Assembly (NCBI RefSeq): GCF_037076465.1 | Contig: NZ_AP028908.1 | Coordinates: forward strand, 186,001 to 250,000 | Direction of reading: 5' to 3' | Length of the DNA stretch: 64,000 nt | DNA from: Pectobacterium araliae | GTDB taxonomy: Bacteria > Pseudomonadota > Gammaproteobacteria > Enterobacterales > Enterobacteriaceae | Shown: positions 1 through 8,969 of the stretch, in pieces | How positions within the stretch are numbered: position 1 is the first letter of the stretch | Layout: every line of letters starts with the position of its first letter | Position numbers and translations under genes: made by a program | The notes under the pieces: model-generated | Database searches by the model: none | Seen by the model: only the letters and a program-made list of their open reading frames with translations | What the model was told of the DNA's origin: nothing

Positions 1-1
1 T

Positions 2-1363
2 GTCGTCTACCTGATTTCCGTCATTTTTATCCTGAGCCTGACCTGGATGGAGTTTCGCCGGGTGCGTTTTAATTTTAACGTGCTATTTTCCCTACTCTAT
101 TTATTGACGTTCTATTTTGGTTTTCCGTTTACCTGTGTGCTGGCGTTCCGGTTTGGCGTTGACGTTGTCCCTGTGCAGTACCTGCTGCAGGCGATGCTGT
201 CCGCGACGGCATTCTATGCCATCTATTACGTCAGCTATAAGACGCGACTGCGCCAGAAAAGCGCTGTGCCGCGCGCGCCACTCCTGACCGTGAATCGGGT
301 TGAAGCTAACCTAACCTGGCTGCTGCTGGCGTTGATTGCGGTCGCGACCGTCGGTATTTTCTTTCTCAACAACGGTTTCCTGCTGTTTAAGCTGCGTACT
401 TATAGCCAGATATTTTCCAGCGATGTGTCTGGCGTGGCGTTGAAACGCTTTTTCTACTTTTTCATTCCGGCAATGCTGGTGGTGTATTTTCTGCGTCAAA
501 CGCAGCGGGCGTGGTTCCTGTTCCTCGTTGGAACGGTCGCTTTTGGAATGCTGACGTATGTGATTGTCGGTGGCACGCGCGCGAATGTGATCATCGCCTT
601 CGCTCTGTTTCTATTTATTGGTATCCAGCGCGGCTGGATTACGCTCTGGATGTTAGTCGCCGCTGGCGTGTTTGGGATTGTCGGGATGTTCTGGCTGGCG
701 CTGAAACGCTATGGGCTGGATGTCAGCGGCGATTATGCTTTTTATACCTTCCTCTATTTAACGCGTGACACCTTCTCACCTTGGGAAAATCTGGCGCTGC
801 TGTGGCAGAACTATGACAAGATTGAATTTCAGGGATTGGCTCCGATTGCCCGTGATTTTTACGTCTTTATTCCTTCCTGGCTCTGGCCGGACCGCCCGAA
901 TCTGGTGTTAAACAGCGCCAACTACTTCACTTGGGAAGTATTGAATAATCACTCTGGGCTAGCGATATCCCCCACGCTGTTGGGCTCGCTGGTGGTAATG
1001 GGCGGCGTATTGTTTATCCCGCTGGGGGCGATCGCCGTGGGGCTGGTTATCAAGTGGTTTGACTGGGTGTACGAGCTAGGGAAGAACGATAGCAATCGCT
1101 ATAAGGCTGCTATCTTGCAGGCGTTCTGCTTCGGTGCTGTATTCAATATCATTGTGCTGGCGCGTGAGGGTGTCGATGCCTTCGTGTCACGCGTGGTGTT
1201 TTTCTGTCTGATTTTTGGCCTGTGTCTGCTCGTGGCGAAGTTGCTTTACTGGCTGTTGGAAAGCGCCGGACTCATCCGGCAGCGTCTGATGCGCGTACGT
1301 GCCACGCCGCTAGCACCGACACCCAGCACCGTACAGGATCCTGTGATAAAGGAGCAGATATGA
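2..1363 (+). CDS. wzyE: ECA polysaccharide chain elongation polymerase WzyE (5' end outside window)
   Basis: This is the inner-membrane polymerase that joins trisaccharide repeat units of enterobacterial common antigen on the periplasmic side. The reading frame is already open at base 2 (VVYLISV...), so the first few codons lie before the window. The visible protein is almost wholly hydrophobic, with about ten membrane segments, and the stretch [10 protein letters not shown] followed by [13 protein letters not shown] matches E. coli WzyE as I know it. The stop codon overlaps the wecG start by four bases (ATGA), so the two are translationally coupled in the wec/rff operon. The Met at base 47 is internal, not the start. 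Confidence 0.93.
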   Translation, partial: VVYLISVIFILSLTWMEFRRVRFNFNVLFSLLYLLTFYFGFPFTCVLAFRFGVDVVPVQYLLQAMLSATAFYAIYYVSYKTRLRQKSAVPRAPLLTVNRVEANLTWLLLALIAVATVGIFFLNNGFLLFKLRTYSQIFSSDVSGVALKRFFYFFIPAMLVVYFLRQTQRAWFLFLVGTVAFGMLTYVIVGGTRANVIIAFALFLFIGIQRGWITLWMLVAAGVFGIVGMFWLALKRYGLDVSGDYAFYTFLYLTRDTFSPWENLALLWQNYDKIEFQGLAPIARDFYVFIPSWLWPDRPNLVLNSANYFTWEVLNNHSGLAISPTLLGSLVVMGGVLFIPLGAIAVGLVIKWFDWVYELGKNDSNRYKAAILQAFCFGAVFNIIVLAREGVDAFVSRVVFFCLIFGLCLLVAKLLYWLLESAGLIRQRLMRVRATPLAPTPSTVQDPVIKEQI

Positions 1364-2109
1364 CAGTGTTGAAAACGACAGGGGCCATTCCTCGGTATAC
1401 TATTCGTGGTTTGCCCATTCATGGTTTTCGTAATATGGCGCAGTTTGTTGACTATCTGTTTGCAGGCGAGCGGGTTGAAACGGGTACGCTCGTCGCGATT
1501 AACGCTGAGAAAGTGTTAACGGCGGAAAAAGACGTGGCGCTGCGCACGTTGCTCGATCGCGCAGAGTACAAGTATGCGGACGGTATCAGCATTGTGCGTT
1601 CCATACGGCGCAAATATCCAGAGGCTGACGTCGCACGTATTGCGGGTGCAGACCTGTGGGAAGCGCTGATGGAACGGGCAGGCAAACAGGGAACGCCGGT
1701 GTTTCTGGTGGGGGGCAAGCCTGATGTGTTGGCACAAACGGAAGCGAAACTGCGGGCACAGTGGAACGTGAATATTGTCGGCAGTCAGGATGGCTATTTT
1801 ACGCCGGAGCAGCGCGATGCGTTGTTTGAGCGCATTCGTGACAGCGGCGCACAAATTGTTACCGTCGCGATGGGGTCACCACGGCAGGAAATCCTGATGC
1901 GCGATTGTCGCCACCACTACCCTGATGCGCTGTATATGGGTGTCGGTGGCACGTACGACGTCTTTACTGGACATGTGAAACGCGCTCCGCTCGTGTGGCA
2001 AAATTTAGGGTTGGAATGGCTGTATCGCTTGTTGTCCCAGCCGGGTCGTATTTTTAGGCAGTTTAAGTTATTGAAATATATTGTCTATCACTACAGTGGT
2101 CGCCTGTAG
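1360..2109 (+). CDS. wecG: UDP-N-acetyl-D-mannosaminuronic acid transferase WecG (lipid II synthase of ECA)
   Basis: WecG adds ManNAcA from UDP-ManNAcA to lipid I (GlcNAc-PP-undecaprenol), making ECA lipid II at the cytoplasmic face of the membrane. The 249-residue protein belongs to the WecB/TagA/CpsF glycosyltransferase family (GT26). Visible family features are VAINAEKV near residue 46, YADGISIV near 68 and the VAMGSPRQE stretch in the C-terminal half. I chose the ATG at 1360 because it follows AAAGGAG and overlaps the wzyE stop; longer in-frame extensions run into wzyE. The length fits E. coli WecG (about 246). It is the last gene of the ECA operon here; a hairpin follows it. Confidence 0.94.
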   Translation: MTVLKTTGAIPRYTIRGLPIHGFRNMAQFVDYLFAGERVETGTLVAINAEKVLTAEKDVALRTLLDRAEYKYADGISIVRSIRRKYPEADVARIAGADLWEALMERAGKQGTPVFLVGGKPDVLAQTEAKLRAQWNVNIVGSQDGYFTPEQRDALFERIRDSGAQIVTVAMGSPRQEILMRDCRHHYPDALYMGVGGTYDVFTGHVKRAPLVWQNLGLEWLYRLLSQPGRIFRQFKLLKYIVYHYSGRL

Positions 2110-2118
2110 CTTCACTGA

Positions 2119-2141
2119 GTTGGTGCGTTTAACGCGCCAAC
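2119..2141 (+). terminator. Hairpin after wecG, possible end of ECA operon
   Basis: GTTGGTGCG (2119-2127) and CGCGCCAAC (2133-2141) form a 9-bp stem with one G-T pair and a five-base loop. No T-run follows, so it is a weak intrinsic terminator at best and may instead protect the 3' end. The rest of the gap to yifK (2142-2407) shows no gene I can support and must hold the yifK promoter. Confidence 0.4.
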
Positions 2142-2407
2142 CTTGCTCCACAACCTTTCCTCACAATATATAAACCTGATTTCTTATTCCTATTCGATTT
2201 TAATTGTCTGTTTACTCGTCAATCAGAAATACAGAATTCTATCTTTGGCGTATTCATCATCCTTGATATGTTATTCAAACCCACATTACGGTATTTTCAT
2301 GGCCGCCAATTTGAGGCGAGGAACATTTTTTTCATAGATAGCATTTCTGAAATAAGAACAATAACCGACAACAGTCGGGATAAGCACAACATAAAGACAG
2401 AGGATAT

Positions 2408-3799
2408 ATGGCAGAAGATATAAAGCAGGAGAAACTCCATCGGGGGTTGGAAGCCCGGCATATTGAGCTGATTGCGCTGGGTGGCACGATCGGTGTCGGG
2501 CTGTTTATGGGCGCCGCCAGCGCGCTGAAATGGGCGGGGCCATCAGTCTTGTTGGCCTATATTGTTGCTGGGATTTTCGTTTTCTTCATCATGCGCTCAA
2601 TGGGCGAAATGCTCTATCTGGAGCCGGTCGCGGGATCGTTTGCCGTCTACGCACATAAATACATGAATCCCTTCTTCGGTTATCTCACCGCGTGGGGCTA
2701 TTGGTTTATGTGGATGGCGGTCGGGATTTCGGAAATTACCGCCATTGGCGTATATGTTCAGTATTGGTTCCCCGATTTACCGCAGTGGATACCCGCTATT
2801 GCCGCGGTGGCGCTGGTGGCGGGCGCAAACCTTGCGGCAGTCAGGCTGTATGGCGAAATCGAATTCTGGTTCGCAATGATAAAAATAACCACGATCATCG
2901 TGATGATCGTGGTTGGTGTTGGCATTATTTTCTTTGGCTTTGGTAACCACGGTCAGGCGACCGGATTCAGCAACTTGACTGAACACGGTGGCTTCCTGGC
3001 CGGAGGCTGGAAAGGCTTGCTGTTCGCACTCTGTCTGGTGGTAGCGTCCTATCAGGGTGTTGAGCTGGTGGGCATTACGGCAGGCGAGGCGAAAAATCCA
3101 CAGGTGACGCTGAAGCGTGCGATCAATAACATTCTGTGGCGCATTCTGATTTTCTATGTCGGCGCGATCTTCGTTATCGTCACCATTTTTCCCTGGAATG
3201 AAATCGGTACGTCCGGTAGCCCGTTCGTATTGACGTTTGCCAAAATCGGTATCACGGCGGCGGCAGGTATCATCAACTTTGTGGTGCTGACGGCCGCGTT
3301 GTCTGGCTGTAACAGCGGCATGTATAGCTGTGGGCGTATGCTGTATTCGCTGGCTAACAACCGTCAGCTTCCTGCCTGGCTAGGTAAAGTGACGGCCAGT
3401 GGTGTACCGGCGGCAGGCGTCATGGTTTCTATTCTTTGTCTGGTGGCTGGGTCGCTCCTGAATTACGTTATCCCTAACCCGGAAAAAGTCTTTGTTTATG
3501 TGTATAGCGCCAGCGTGCTGCCAGGCATGGTGCCGTGGTTTGTGGTGTTGATCAGCCAACTGCGTTTTCGTGAGCAGCATCGTGCTGCGCTGGCCGCACA
3601 TCCGTTTAAATCGATACTGTTCCCGTGGGTAAACTACCTGACGATGGCATTTTTGCTGTGTGTGCTGGTGGGAATGTATATAAATATCGATACGCGGATG
3701 TCTTTATTGGTCGGTATCGCCTTTTTAGCCGTGGTTAGTCTGTGCTATTTTGCGCTGGGATTGGGCAAAAAAACGTCGCTGGCAGGGGGTAAATCGTAG
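2408..3799 (+). CDS. yifK: Amino acid permease YifK (ThrP), APC superfamily
   Basis: This inner-membrane amino acid/proton symporter has the amino-acid-permease signature from residue 16 ([18 protein letters not shown]) and about 12 hydrophobic segments. The 463 residues align almost end to end with E. coli YifK as I remember it (461 residues), which was reported as a threonine/serine transporter. The ATG at 2408 follows AGAGGA with good spacing. Its place directly after wecG and before the argX tRNA operon is the E. coli order. In E. coli the gene is under Lrp and the sRNA GcvB; no target site was verified here. Confidence 0.93.
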   Translation: MAEDIKQEKLHRGLEARHIELIALGGTIGVGLFMGAASALKWAGPSVLLAYIVAGIFVFFIMRSMGEMLYLEPVAGSFAVYAHKYMNPFFGYLTAWGYWFMWMAVGISEITAIGVYVQYWFPDLPQWIPAIAAVALVAGANLAAVRLYGEIEFWFAMIKITTIIVMIVVGVGIIFFGFGNHGQATGFSNLTEHGGFLAGGWKGLLFALCLVVASYQGVELVGITAGEAKNPQVTLKRAINNILWRILIFYVGAIFVIVTIFPWNEIGTSGSPFVLTFAKIGITAAAGIINFVVLTAALSGCNSGMYSCGRMLYSLANNRQLPAWLGKVTASGVPAAGVMVSILCLVAGSLLNYVIPNPEKVFVYVYSASVLPGMVPWFVVLISQLRFREQHRAALAAHPFKSILFPWVNYLTMAFLLCVLVGMYINIDTRMSLLVGIAFLAVVSLCYFALGLGKKTSLAGGKS

Positions 3800-3888
3800 T
3801 GTTTAGGGGCGGGAAGCGCGGATTTGTACGTTATTTAGCTTGAAATGAACAAAGCATAAGCAAACGCATCATTTCGATAAAAAAGCAC

Positions 3889-3917
3889 TAGACAGCCAGT
3901 CGCTAAGTCCGTAATAT
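3889..3917 (+). promoter_or_regulatory. Sigma-70 promoter of the tRNA operon
   Basis: TAGACA (3889-3894) and TAATAT (3912-3917) are separated by exactly 17 bases. They are followed by a GC-rich stretch (CCCGTCCCGC) that suits a stringently controlled discriminator. The position is about 20 bases before the first mature tRNA. Confidence 0.7.
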
Positions 3918-3938
3918 CCCGTCCCGCAACGGCGCTAA

Positions 3939-4015
<77 letters not shown>

Positions 4016-4130
4016 TTATATTCTGTATGAAGTATGTTGTGTGCAAGAGCTGCGGTGGTACACTTTTTTTCGTAAAGAAAGTATCCCGTAAAAAGGAAGT
4101 ACCGCGTAATAAGATGTAAAATGTGGTGAT

Positions 4131-4207
4131 GGTGGCTATAGCTCAGTTGGTAGAGCCCTGGATTGTGATTCCAGTTGTCGTGGGTTCGAGTCCCATTAGC
4201 CACCCCA
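4131..4207 (+). tRNA. hisR: tRNA-His (anticodon GTG)
   Basis: This 77-nt tRNA includes the extra 5' G (-1) typical of histidine tRNAs. The acceptor stem is GTGGCTA/TAGCCAC, the anticodon loop holds GTG, and the CCA end is encoded. It is second in the operon, after a 115-base spacer. Confidence 0.97.
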
Positions 4208-4259
4208 GATTTAGCAGTAAGTTAGCGATTTTTCGTTAATAAAATAGTTTGTGAGTTAT

Positions 4260-4346
4260 GCGAAGGTGGCGGAATTGGTAGACGCGCTAGCTTCAGGTGT
4301 TAGTGTTCTTACGGACGTGAGGGTTCAAGTCCCTCTCTTCGCACCA
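4260..4346 (+). tRNA. leuT: tRNA-Leu (anticodon CAG)
   Basis: This is an 87-nt class II tRNA with a long variable arm, acceptor stem GCGAAGG, anticodon CAG in CTTCAGG, and an encoded CCA. It is third in the operon. Confidence 0.97.
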
Positions 4347-4389
4347 CACAAACTGAGAACATCAGTGATGTTCACAAAAGCAGTACATT

Positions 4390-4466
4390 CGGCGAGTAGC
4401 GCAGCTTGGTAGCGCAACTGGTTTGGGACCAGTGGGTCGGAGGTTCGAATCCTCTCTCGCCGACCA
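4390..4466 (+). tRNA. proM: tRNA-Pro (anticodon TGG)
   Basis: This is a 77-nt tRNA with acceptor stem CGGCGAG/CTCGCCG, anticodon TGG in loop TTTGGGA, and encoded CCA. It is the last gene of the operon; the terminator begins about ten bases downstream. Confidence 0.97.
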
Positions 4467-4469
4467 ATT

Positions 4470-4504
4470 AAAAAAAAAGCACATCGAAGGATGTGCTTTT
4501 TTTT
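4470..4504 (+). terminator. Rho-independent terminator of tRNA operon, bidirectional
   Basis: AGCACATC (4478-4485) pairs with GATGTGCT (4490-4497) around a GAAG tetraloop. It is followed by eight T and preceded by eight A, so it can also stop transcription arriving from the convergent phosphatase gene on the minus strand. Confidence 0.92.
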
Positions 4505-4587
4505 CGTTTGTAATTAGCCTTTTCTTGTAAAACCCTGGCGGGTTCACCCACCCGACAGGGTATTGCTGTTCCTGATGAGATCGTGAG

Positions 4588-5889
4588 CTATGGCGCGTAA
4601 TACACCGTCGCTAACGCGCTGCTATCGATACTTTTCCGCATTGATTCCAGCGTGGTATCAAAAGGACACAGTGTGCCTTGTTCTGTCCGCTGACAGTGCT
4701 GAGCGGTAAACTCTTCTTTCAGTAATGGCTGTTGCTCGCCTAGCGGCGTCAGTGAACGAATCTGATCCAACGACTGTGTTTGGAAATAAATACGCACAAA
4801 ACGCTGCTGAGTCGTGGTATCGCGCCAGCGTTCGAAGACCAGACTGCCCGCTGGCGGAATGTTATCGGCGGTATCACCGGGTAGCAGCCAGTGAAACTGC
4901 AACAGTGTGCGCAGATAGGCGACGTTGGTATCATGCGCAACATACAACAAATAAGGTGCTGTCGGCGGCTCGCCTTGTGCTGTGTCCTGTTCTTCTTGTG
5001 TCCCTTGCGCGAGTGCCTGTGCGATTTGCTGCATCAATAGCGAACCGCCGCGCTGTGCGATATAGGGAACATCATTAGTGACGTCGTATTTAGCGGTCAT
5101 TGGAGCCATCAAGGGTGTGAGATCCTGCGTGTTGCGCGCATGACCGAAGGCAACCTGTGCTAGCGGCAGGTTTTCGCTATATTCCAGCAGGAAAACCTCG
5201 CTCATATTCGCCAGCGTATTGAGACCGCTGATAGACGTCGAACCGTCTTTATCCTGTTTGAGCGCCCACGGTTTATCAAACACCGGGCAGGGTTTGTCTG
5301 CTGCGCATACGACCTGCTTCAACAGTTTGATACTGGGCTGAAGACGCTGATAGGCGGTATCCAAGTCGCCTCCCATCGCTTTCAACACCTCGGCCTTTGC
5401 CCGTTCGGGGTCAAGTGTGCCAATCCCCATTTTATCGCCGTGGAACAGCGGATCGTGCTTTTCATCCACAACGGCATGGGTGACAACGCCACAACCGGGA
5501 AACATGCCGTCCATATAGGCCTGCGCGGTTGCGCGAGTGCGCTGTAGCGGGCTGGCAAGCACATAAATTTGCTGTTCTGGCGGGCAACCCGAAGCGAACA
5601 GATGCTGTTGACGATAATATTCGCCCTCATAGCGGCCTTTTAGCACGGTGGCGGCGTAGCCATGTCCGGTTAACTCGCCATCTCTTGTTACCCACAGCGG
5701 CCATTGTCGTGCCGTGCCGGATTCTAACGCGGTCGTGTTGGACTCTGTCGGGGGGCGAACGCCATGGCGGCTGACTTCAACCACCTTCTCCAACTGGTAG
5801 CGATCCTGAGCCTGGGTAGAGAACGTTGAAATAATAGGTATGACAATCAATAAAATACGGAGCATTCGCGATGAGTGGTGAGAAAGCAT
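4588..5889 (-). CDS. Periplasmic histidine acid phosphatase, phytase-like (AppA/Agp family)
   Basis: The protein is a branch-2 histidine phosphatase, expected to release phosphate from organic phosphomonoesters in the periplasm. A signal peptide covers about residues 1-27 (hydrophobic core LRILLIVIPIISTF, cleavage after TQA). The catalytic motif RHGVRPP is at 41-47, with the nucleophilic His at 42, and the proton-donor motif HDT is in the C-terminal third (VAHDTNVAYL). The 433 residues are close to E. coli AppA (432), and the tail PPAGSLVFERWRD resembles AppA more than glucose-1-phosphatase. The start at 5889 is preceded by AAGGAT. It is a single gene, converging on the tRNA operon. Phytase versus general phosphatase cannot be decided from sequence alone. 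Confidence 0.85.
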   Translation of the reverse strand: MLSHHSSRMLRILLIVIPIISTFSTQAQDRYQLEKVVEVSRHGVRPPTESNTTALESGTARQWPLWVTRDGELTGHGYAATVLKGRYEGEYYRQQHLFASGCPPEQQIYVLASPLQRTRATAQAYMDGMFPGCGVVTHAVVDEKHDPLFHGDKMGIGTLDPERAKAEVLKAMGGDLDTAYQRLQPSIKLLKQVVCAADKPCPVFDKPWALKQDKDGSTSISGLNTLANMSEVFLLEYSENLPLAQVAFGHARNTQDLTPLMAPMTAKYDVTNDVPYIAQRGGSLLMQQIAQALAQGTQEEQDTAQGEPPTAPYLLYVAHDTNVAYLRTLLQFHWLLPGDTADNIPPAGSLVFERWRDTTTQQRFVRIYFQTQSLDQIRSLTPLGEQQPLLKEEFTAQHCQRTEQGTLCPFDTTLESMRKSIDSSALATVYYAP

Positions 5890-6137
5890 GATAATCCTTC
5901 GTCAGCAGTGATACGAACAGGGGATTTCATTGTAGAGAGGGGAAAGTGACAAGTGGGTTTCTTTGCCTAAGGAAGAGTGTTAGCGAACATTTCCAGATGC
6001 ATACTTTGCAATCAAACTTTTCGTTCTAAGATAGACCCGAAAGGTATAAGGCGCATAATTTCCGCATGTTATATTTTTAAAAATTAAAAAGACGACATAA
6101 AACCCCGCCTGATAAATCCAACACTAACGAGTTAATT

Positions 6138-7502
6138 ATGGCATCACATCTTATTGATTTTCTTCTTATAGGGAATAATTTTGGCACGCCTGAAATGCGC
6201 GGTGTTTGGTCTGAGCATAACCGCCTGACTAAACAGGTCGAAGTAGAAGTTGCCCTGGCGCTTGCCGAGGGTGAGCTGGGTGTCATTCCACTGGATGCGG
6301 CAAAAACCATTGCAGAGAACGCTGACGCAAGCACGCTTAACGTTGAAGAGATTGCAAAAGATGCCGCGCGCATGAAGCACTCTCTAATGCCGACGATTGC
6401 CGCGATTCAGAAACAGTGCGGCGCTGCGGGTGAGTTTATTCACTACGGCGTGACCACGCAGGATATTGTCGATACCGCAACCGTGTTACAACTGAAACAA
6501 TCTTTTGATATTGTCGTCAGAGATACACAATTGTTGGCCGTTGAGCTGAAACGTCTGGCGAAGAAATACCAACATACGCTGATGGCTGGCCGTACCCACG
6601 GTATGCAGGCGCTGCCCACCACGTTTGGCTTCAAACTGGCTGTTTGGCTGGATGAGTTTATCCGTCACCTTGAACGTCTGGGTGAAATCAAAGAGCGTGT
6701 TTTGGTCGGCAACATCAATGGGGCCATTTGCACCTATGCCTCTTTTGGCGAACAAGGGCCGGAAATCGAGCGTTTGACGCTGGATAAACTGGGGCTGAAT
6801 ACGCCGAATATCGGCTGGCAGTCTGCCCGCGATCGCTTCTCCGAATATGCCTCCGTTACGGTTCTGATCAGCGGTACGCTGGGCAAAATCGGCAACGAAC
6901 TGTATAACCTGATGCGCACCGAGATTAACGAAATCGAAGAGCCGTTCTCTGAAGGGAAGATCGGTTCTACCACGATGCCGCATAAACGTAACCCTGCCGC
7001 GTTGGAAGGGCTTGCGAGCCTGACGGCTCCGCTGTTTAAGAGCGCCGCGCTGATTCATGAATCCATGAAAGTTGAACATGAGCGTGATGCAATGAGCTGG
7101 CGTGCAGAGTGGATCGCGCTGCCGGAAATCAATATCTATCTGTCCGCTCAGCTTCAGAACGCGCTTGGCATTCTGCGTGGCATGTCTGTTAACGAGAAGC
7201 AGATGCTGGCGAACCTCGATTTGCAAAATGGCCTGCTGTTATCCGAGAAAGTGATGTTCGAGATTGGCAAACGTCTCGGTAAGCAGACCGCCCACCATTT
7301 GGTTTACGAATGCTCTATGCAGGCATTTGAGCAGAATCAGTCTTTTAAATCGGTACTGCTGGCTCATCCGGTGCTTTCCGAACAGGTGACGGCCGCCGAT
7401 CTGGACGAATGGCTGAATCCGGCTAACTACGTCGGCAGTGCGCCGCAGAAGGTTGATGATGTGATTCGCTATGCGGATAACTCCGGCCTGTTGCCAGCAT
7501 AA
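6138..7502 (+). CDS. Fumarase/aspartase-superfamily lyase, likely S-(2-succino) lyase (2SL)
   Basis: Members of this superfamily remove fumarate from succinyl adducts by beta-elimination. The signature GSTTMPHKRNP is at residues 276-286, and the conserved blocks GVTTQD (104-109) and GRTHGMQALPTTFG (151-164) carry the expected Thr and His. At 454 residues it resembles adenylosuccinate lyase and 3-carboxymuconate cycloisomerase. It opens an operon with a GNAT enzyme, a polar amino-acid ABC importer and an M20 deacylase. That is the arrangement reported for 2SL clusters in Dickeya and Enterococcus, where 2SL splits N-acetyl-S-(2-succino)cysteine into fumarate and N-acetylcysteine. The function is therefore inferred from context. 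Other succino-amino acids or argininosuccinate-like compounds remain possible substrates. It is not the housekeeping purB, whose usual neighbours are absent. Confidence 0.72.
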   Translation: MASHLIDFLLIGNNFGTPEMRGVWSEHNRLTKQVEVEVALALAEGELGVIPLDAAKTIAENADASTLNVEEIAKDAARMKHSLMPTIAAIQKQCGAAGEFIHYGVTTQDIVDTATVLQLKQSFDIVVRDTQLLAVELKRLAKKYQHTLMAGRTHGMQALPTTFGFKLAVWLDEFIRHLERLGEIKERVLVGNINGAICTYASFGEQGPEIERLTLDKLGLNTPNIGWQSARDRFSEYASVTVLISGTLGKIGNELYNLMRTEINEIEEPFSEGKIGSTTMPHKRNPAALEGLASLTAPLFKSAALIHESMKVEHERDAMSWRAEWIALPEINIYLSAQLQNALGILRGMSVNEKQMLANLDLQNGLLLSEKVMFEIGKRLGKQTAHHLVYECSMQAFEQNQSFKSVLLAHPVLSEQVTAADLDEWLNPANYVGSAPQKVDDVIRYADNSGLLPA

Positions 7503-7511
7503 GGTGAAACC

Positions 7512-8054
7512 ATGAGTATCGTATTTCGTCAGGCTACGCTTGCGGATGATGAAACTTTTTTGGCGCTGGCGCTGGCGGCGTTTGAGCCGATTCGTCAGTT
7601 AGGTATCAATTTTTCTGCTGCCCATGCGGATATTGGCATGGTGCGCACGCATATCGCCTCACACGGTGTGTATGTGATGGAAAAAGGCGGAGAGATGGTG
7701 TCGTCATTTACCATCCGCTATCCGTGGGGGCCGGAGCCAGGCCCGTTCGGTCTACCGCATTTGGGCTGGTTTGCGACGCACCCTGGCTATAAAAAACAGG
7801 GATTGGGTAAGCAAATGATGAGCTGGTTGGAAGAAGAAATTCTGATTAACCAGCTCAAAGCACCGGCGGTGTCGTTGGGCACTGCGCAAAACCACCCATG
7901 GCTGATTGAGATGTACAGAAATTATGGTTTCAAGGAAGTCGGGCAGACGAATCTGGGAAAAGGACACCTGACCATCTGGATGGAAAAAATCCTTGATAAC
8001 CCATTATATGACCAGTGGAAAGATAAAAACTCAAAAAGAGAGGCAGTAAAATGA
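7512..8054 (+). CDS. GNAT N-acetyltransferase, YxeL-like
   Basis: This 180-residue acetyltransferase has the acetyl-CoA loop YKKQGLGKQM at about residues 93-102, preceded by the beta4 strand LGWFATHPGY. It starts 10 bases after the lyase stop with a good AAGGTG site and overlaps the next gene by four bases. In the known 2SC pathway of Bacillus subtilis, YxeL acetylates the amino group of S-(2-succino)cysteine so that the next enzyme can act. Position and family fit that role here, but substrate specificity cannot be read from the sequence. Confidence 0.7.
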   Translation: MSIVFRQATLADDETFLALALAAFEPIRQLGINFSAAHADIGMVRTHIASHGVYVMEKGGEMVSSFTIRYPWGPEPGPFGLPHLGWFATHPGYKKQGLGKQMMSWLEEEILINQLKAPAVSLGTAQNHPWLIEMYRNYGFKEVGQTNLGKGHLTIWMEKILDNPLYDQWKDKNSKREAVK

Positions 8055-8842
8055 TGAAAAAAGTAACGTTGTCTGTTCTGGCGCTGACGACCGCCTTTCT
8101 TGTTGCCGGCTGTGATTCTGGGAAGAGCGGCACCGAGCAGGAAAAAGTATTGAAAGTGGGTTCAACAGGCCAGAGTTATCCAAGTGGTTTTAAGCAAGAT
8201 AACAAGTTGGTTGGGTTTGACGTTGAAGTGACAGAAGCGATTGCTAACGATCTGAACTACAAAGTTGAGTGGGTTACCGCTGATTTCAGTGGCTTGATGG
8301 GGCAATTGGAAGCGAAAAAGCTGGATACCGTGGCAAACGTGGTCGCCATTACCCCTGCGCGTCAGGAAAAATACAATTTTGCCCAGCCGTACAGTTTCTA
8401 CGGCAGCCAGATTGTGACGCACAAAGACAACACAGACATTAATACATTGGCCGACCTGAAAGGGAAGACGGTTGCCGGGGTTCTGGGCTCTAACCACGTT
8501 AACAACCTGAAAAAAGCCTTTGCCGATGGCAGCGTAACTATCCGTACCTATGAAACGCGTGATGGCGCGATGAATGATGCACTGTCTAAACGTGTTGAAG
8601 GCTACGTGAATTCACGTCCGATTCTGTTGGCTGAAATCAATAAACGTAACCTGCCATTCAAGCTGGTTGGCGAACCGCTGGTGATTGAAAAAGTCAGCTT
8701 CCCGTTCCATAAAGACGAGAAAGGCGATGCGCTGCGTAAACAGTTCGATGCGCAATTGACGAAAATGCGTGAAGATGGACGTCTGAAATCTATCTCCGAG
8801 AAATATTTTGGCGAAGACATCACGGTATCACCGGCTAAATAA
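8051..8842 (+). CDS. Amino-acid ABC transporter substrate-binding lipoprotein (YxeM-like)
   Basis: This is a type 3 solute-binding protein (SBP_bac_3 fold) of a polar amino-acid importer. Residues 1-21 form a lipoprotein signal with lipobox LVAGC, the acylated Cys at 21, so the protein is membrane-tethered rather than free in the periplasm. The family pattern is visible as VGFDVEVTEAIANDL, DFSGLMGQLEAKKLD and ITPARQEKYNFAQPY. At 263 residues the length is normal. Its start overlaps the GNAT stop (ATGA). It probably captures 2SC or a related sulfur amino acid for the permease and ATPase that follow. Confidence 0.85.
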   Translation: MMKKVTLSVLALTTAFLVAGCDSGKSGTEQEKVLKVGSTGQSYPSGFKQDNKLVGFDVEVTEAIANDLNYKVEWVTADFSGLMGQLEAKKLDTVANVVAITPARQEKYNFAQPYSFYGSQIVTHKDNTDINTLADLKGKTVAGVLGSNHVNNLKKAFADGSVTIRTYETRDGAMNDALSKRVEGYVNSRPILLAEINKRNLPFKLVGEPLVIEKVSFPFHKDEKGDALRKQFDAQLTKMREDGRLKSISEKYFGEDITVSPAK

Positions 8843-8860
8843 CCTCGCGCTGTCATCTCG

Positions 8861-8920
8861 GTTGAGTTGTCATTTCGCTTGATGACTTGTTATGTCGCCA
8901 GATGATTCGTTATAGCGTCA
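8861..8920 (+). repeat. Degenerate 20-bp tandem repeat in the transporter intercistronic gap
   Basis: Three adjacent 20-base blocks (8861, 8881, 8901) align as G.TGA.T.GT.AT..CG.CA with about 14-15 of 20 bases shared between neighbours. They lie between the binding-protein stop and the hairpin before the permease, and have no coding role that I can see. Confidence 0.45.
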
Positions 8921-8937
8921 ATAGTCATAACCCCGTT

Positions 8938-8961
8938 CCACCGGCGCAGTATGGCCGGTGG
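8938..8961 (+). promoter_or_regulatory. Intercistronic hairpin covering the permease ribosome-binding site
   Basis: CCACCGGC (8938-8945) and GCCGGTGG (8954-8961) form a perfect 8-bp stem with an 8-base loop. The 3' arm contains the GGTGGA that would serve as the Shine-Dalgarno of the permease ATG at 8970. Such hairpins after a binding-protein gene commonly stabilise the upstream message and lower downstream expression. There is no T-run, so it is not a strong terminator. Confidence 0.6.
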
Positions 8962-8969
8962 AAGCATTA

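Noticed and set aside
1222..1359. Upstream extension of wecG inside wzyE
   Set aside because: Internal to wzyE in another frame; the ATG at 1360 with a good ribosome site is clearly preferred.
2143..2337. 64-codon frame in the wecG-yifK gap
   Set aside because: Low-complexity hydrophobic translation with no ribosome site; the stretch is more likely leader and promoter DNA.
6138..7502. Housekeeping adenylosuccinate lyase (purB)
   Set aside because: The superfamily signature fits, but the neighbours are a transporter and N-acyl metabolism rather than mnmA/hflD/phoP, and the operon matches 2SL clusters.
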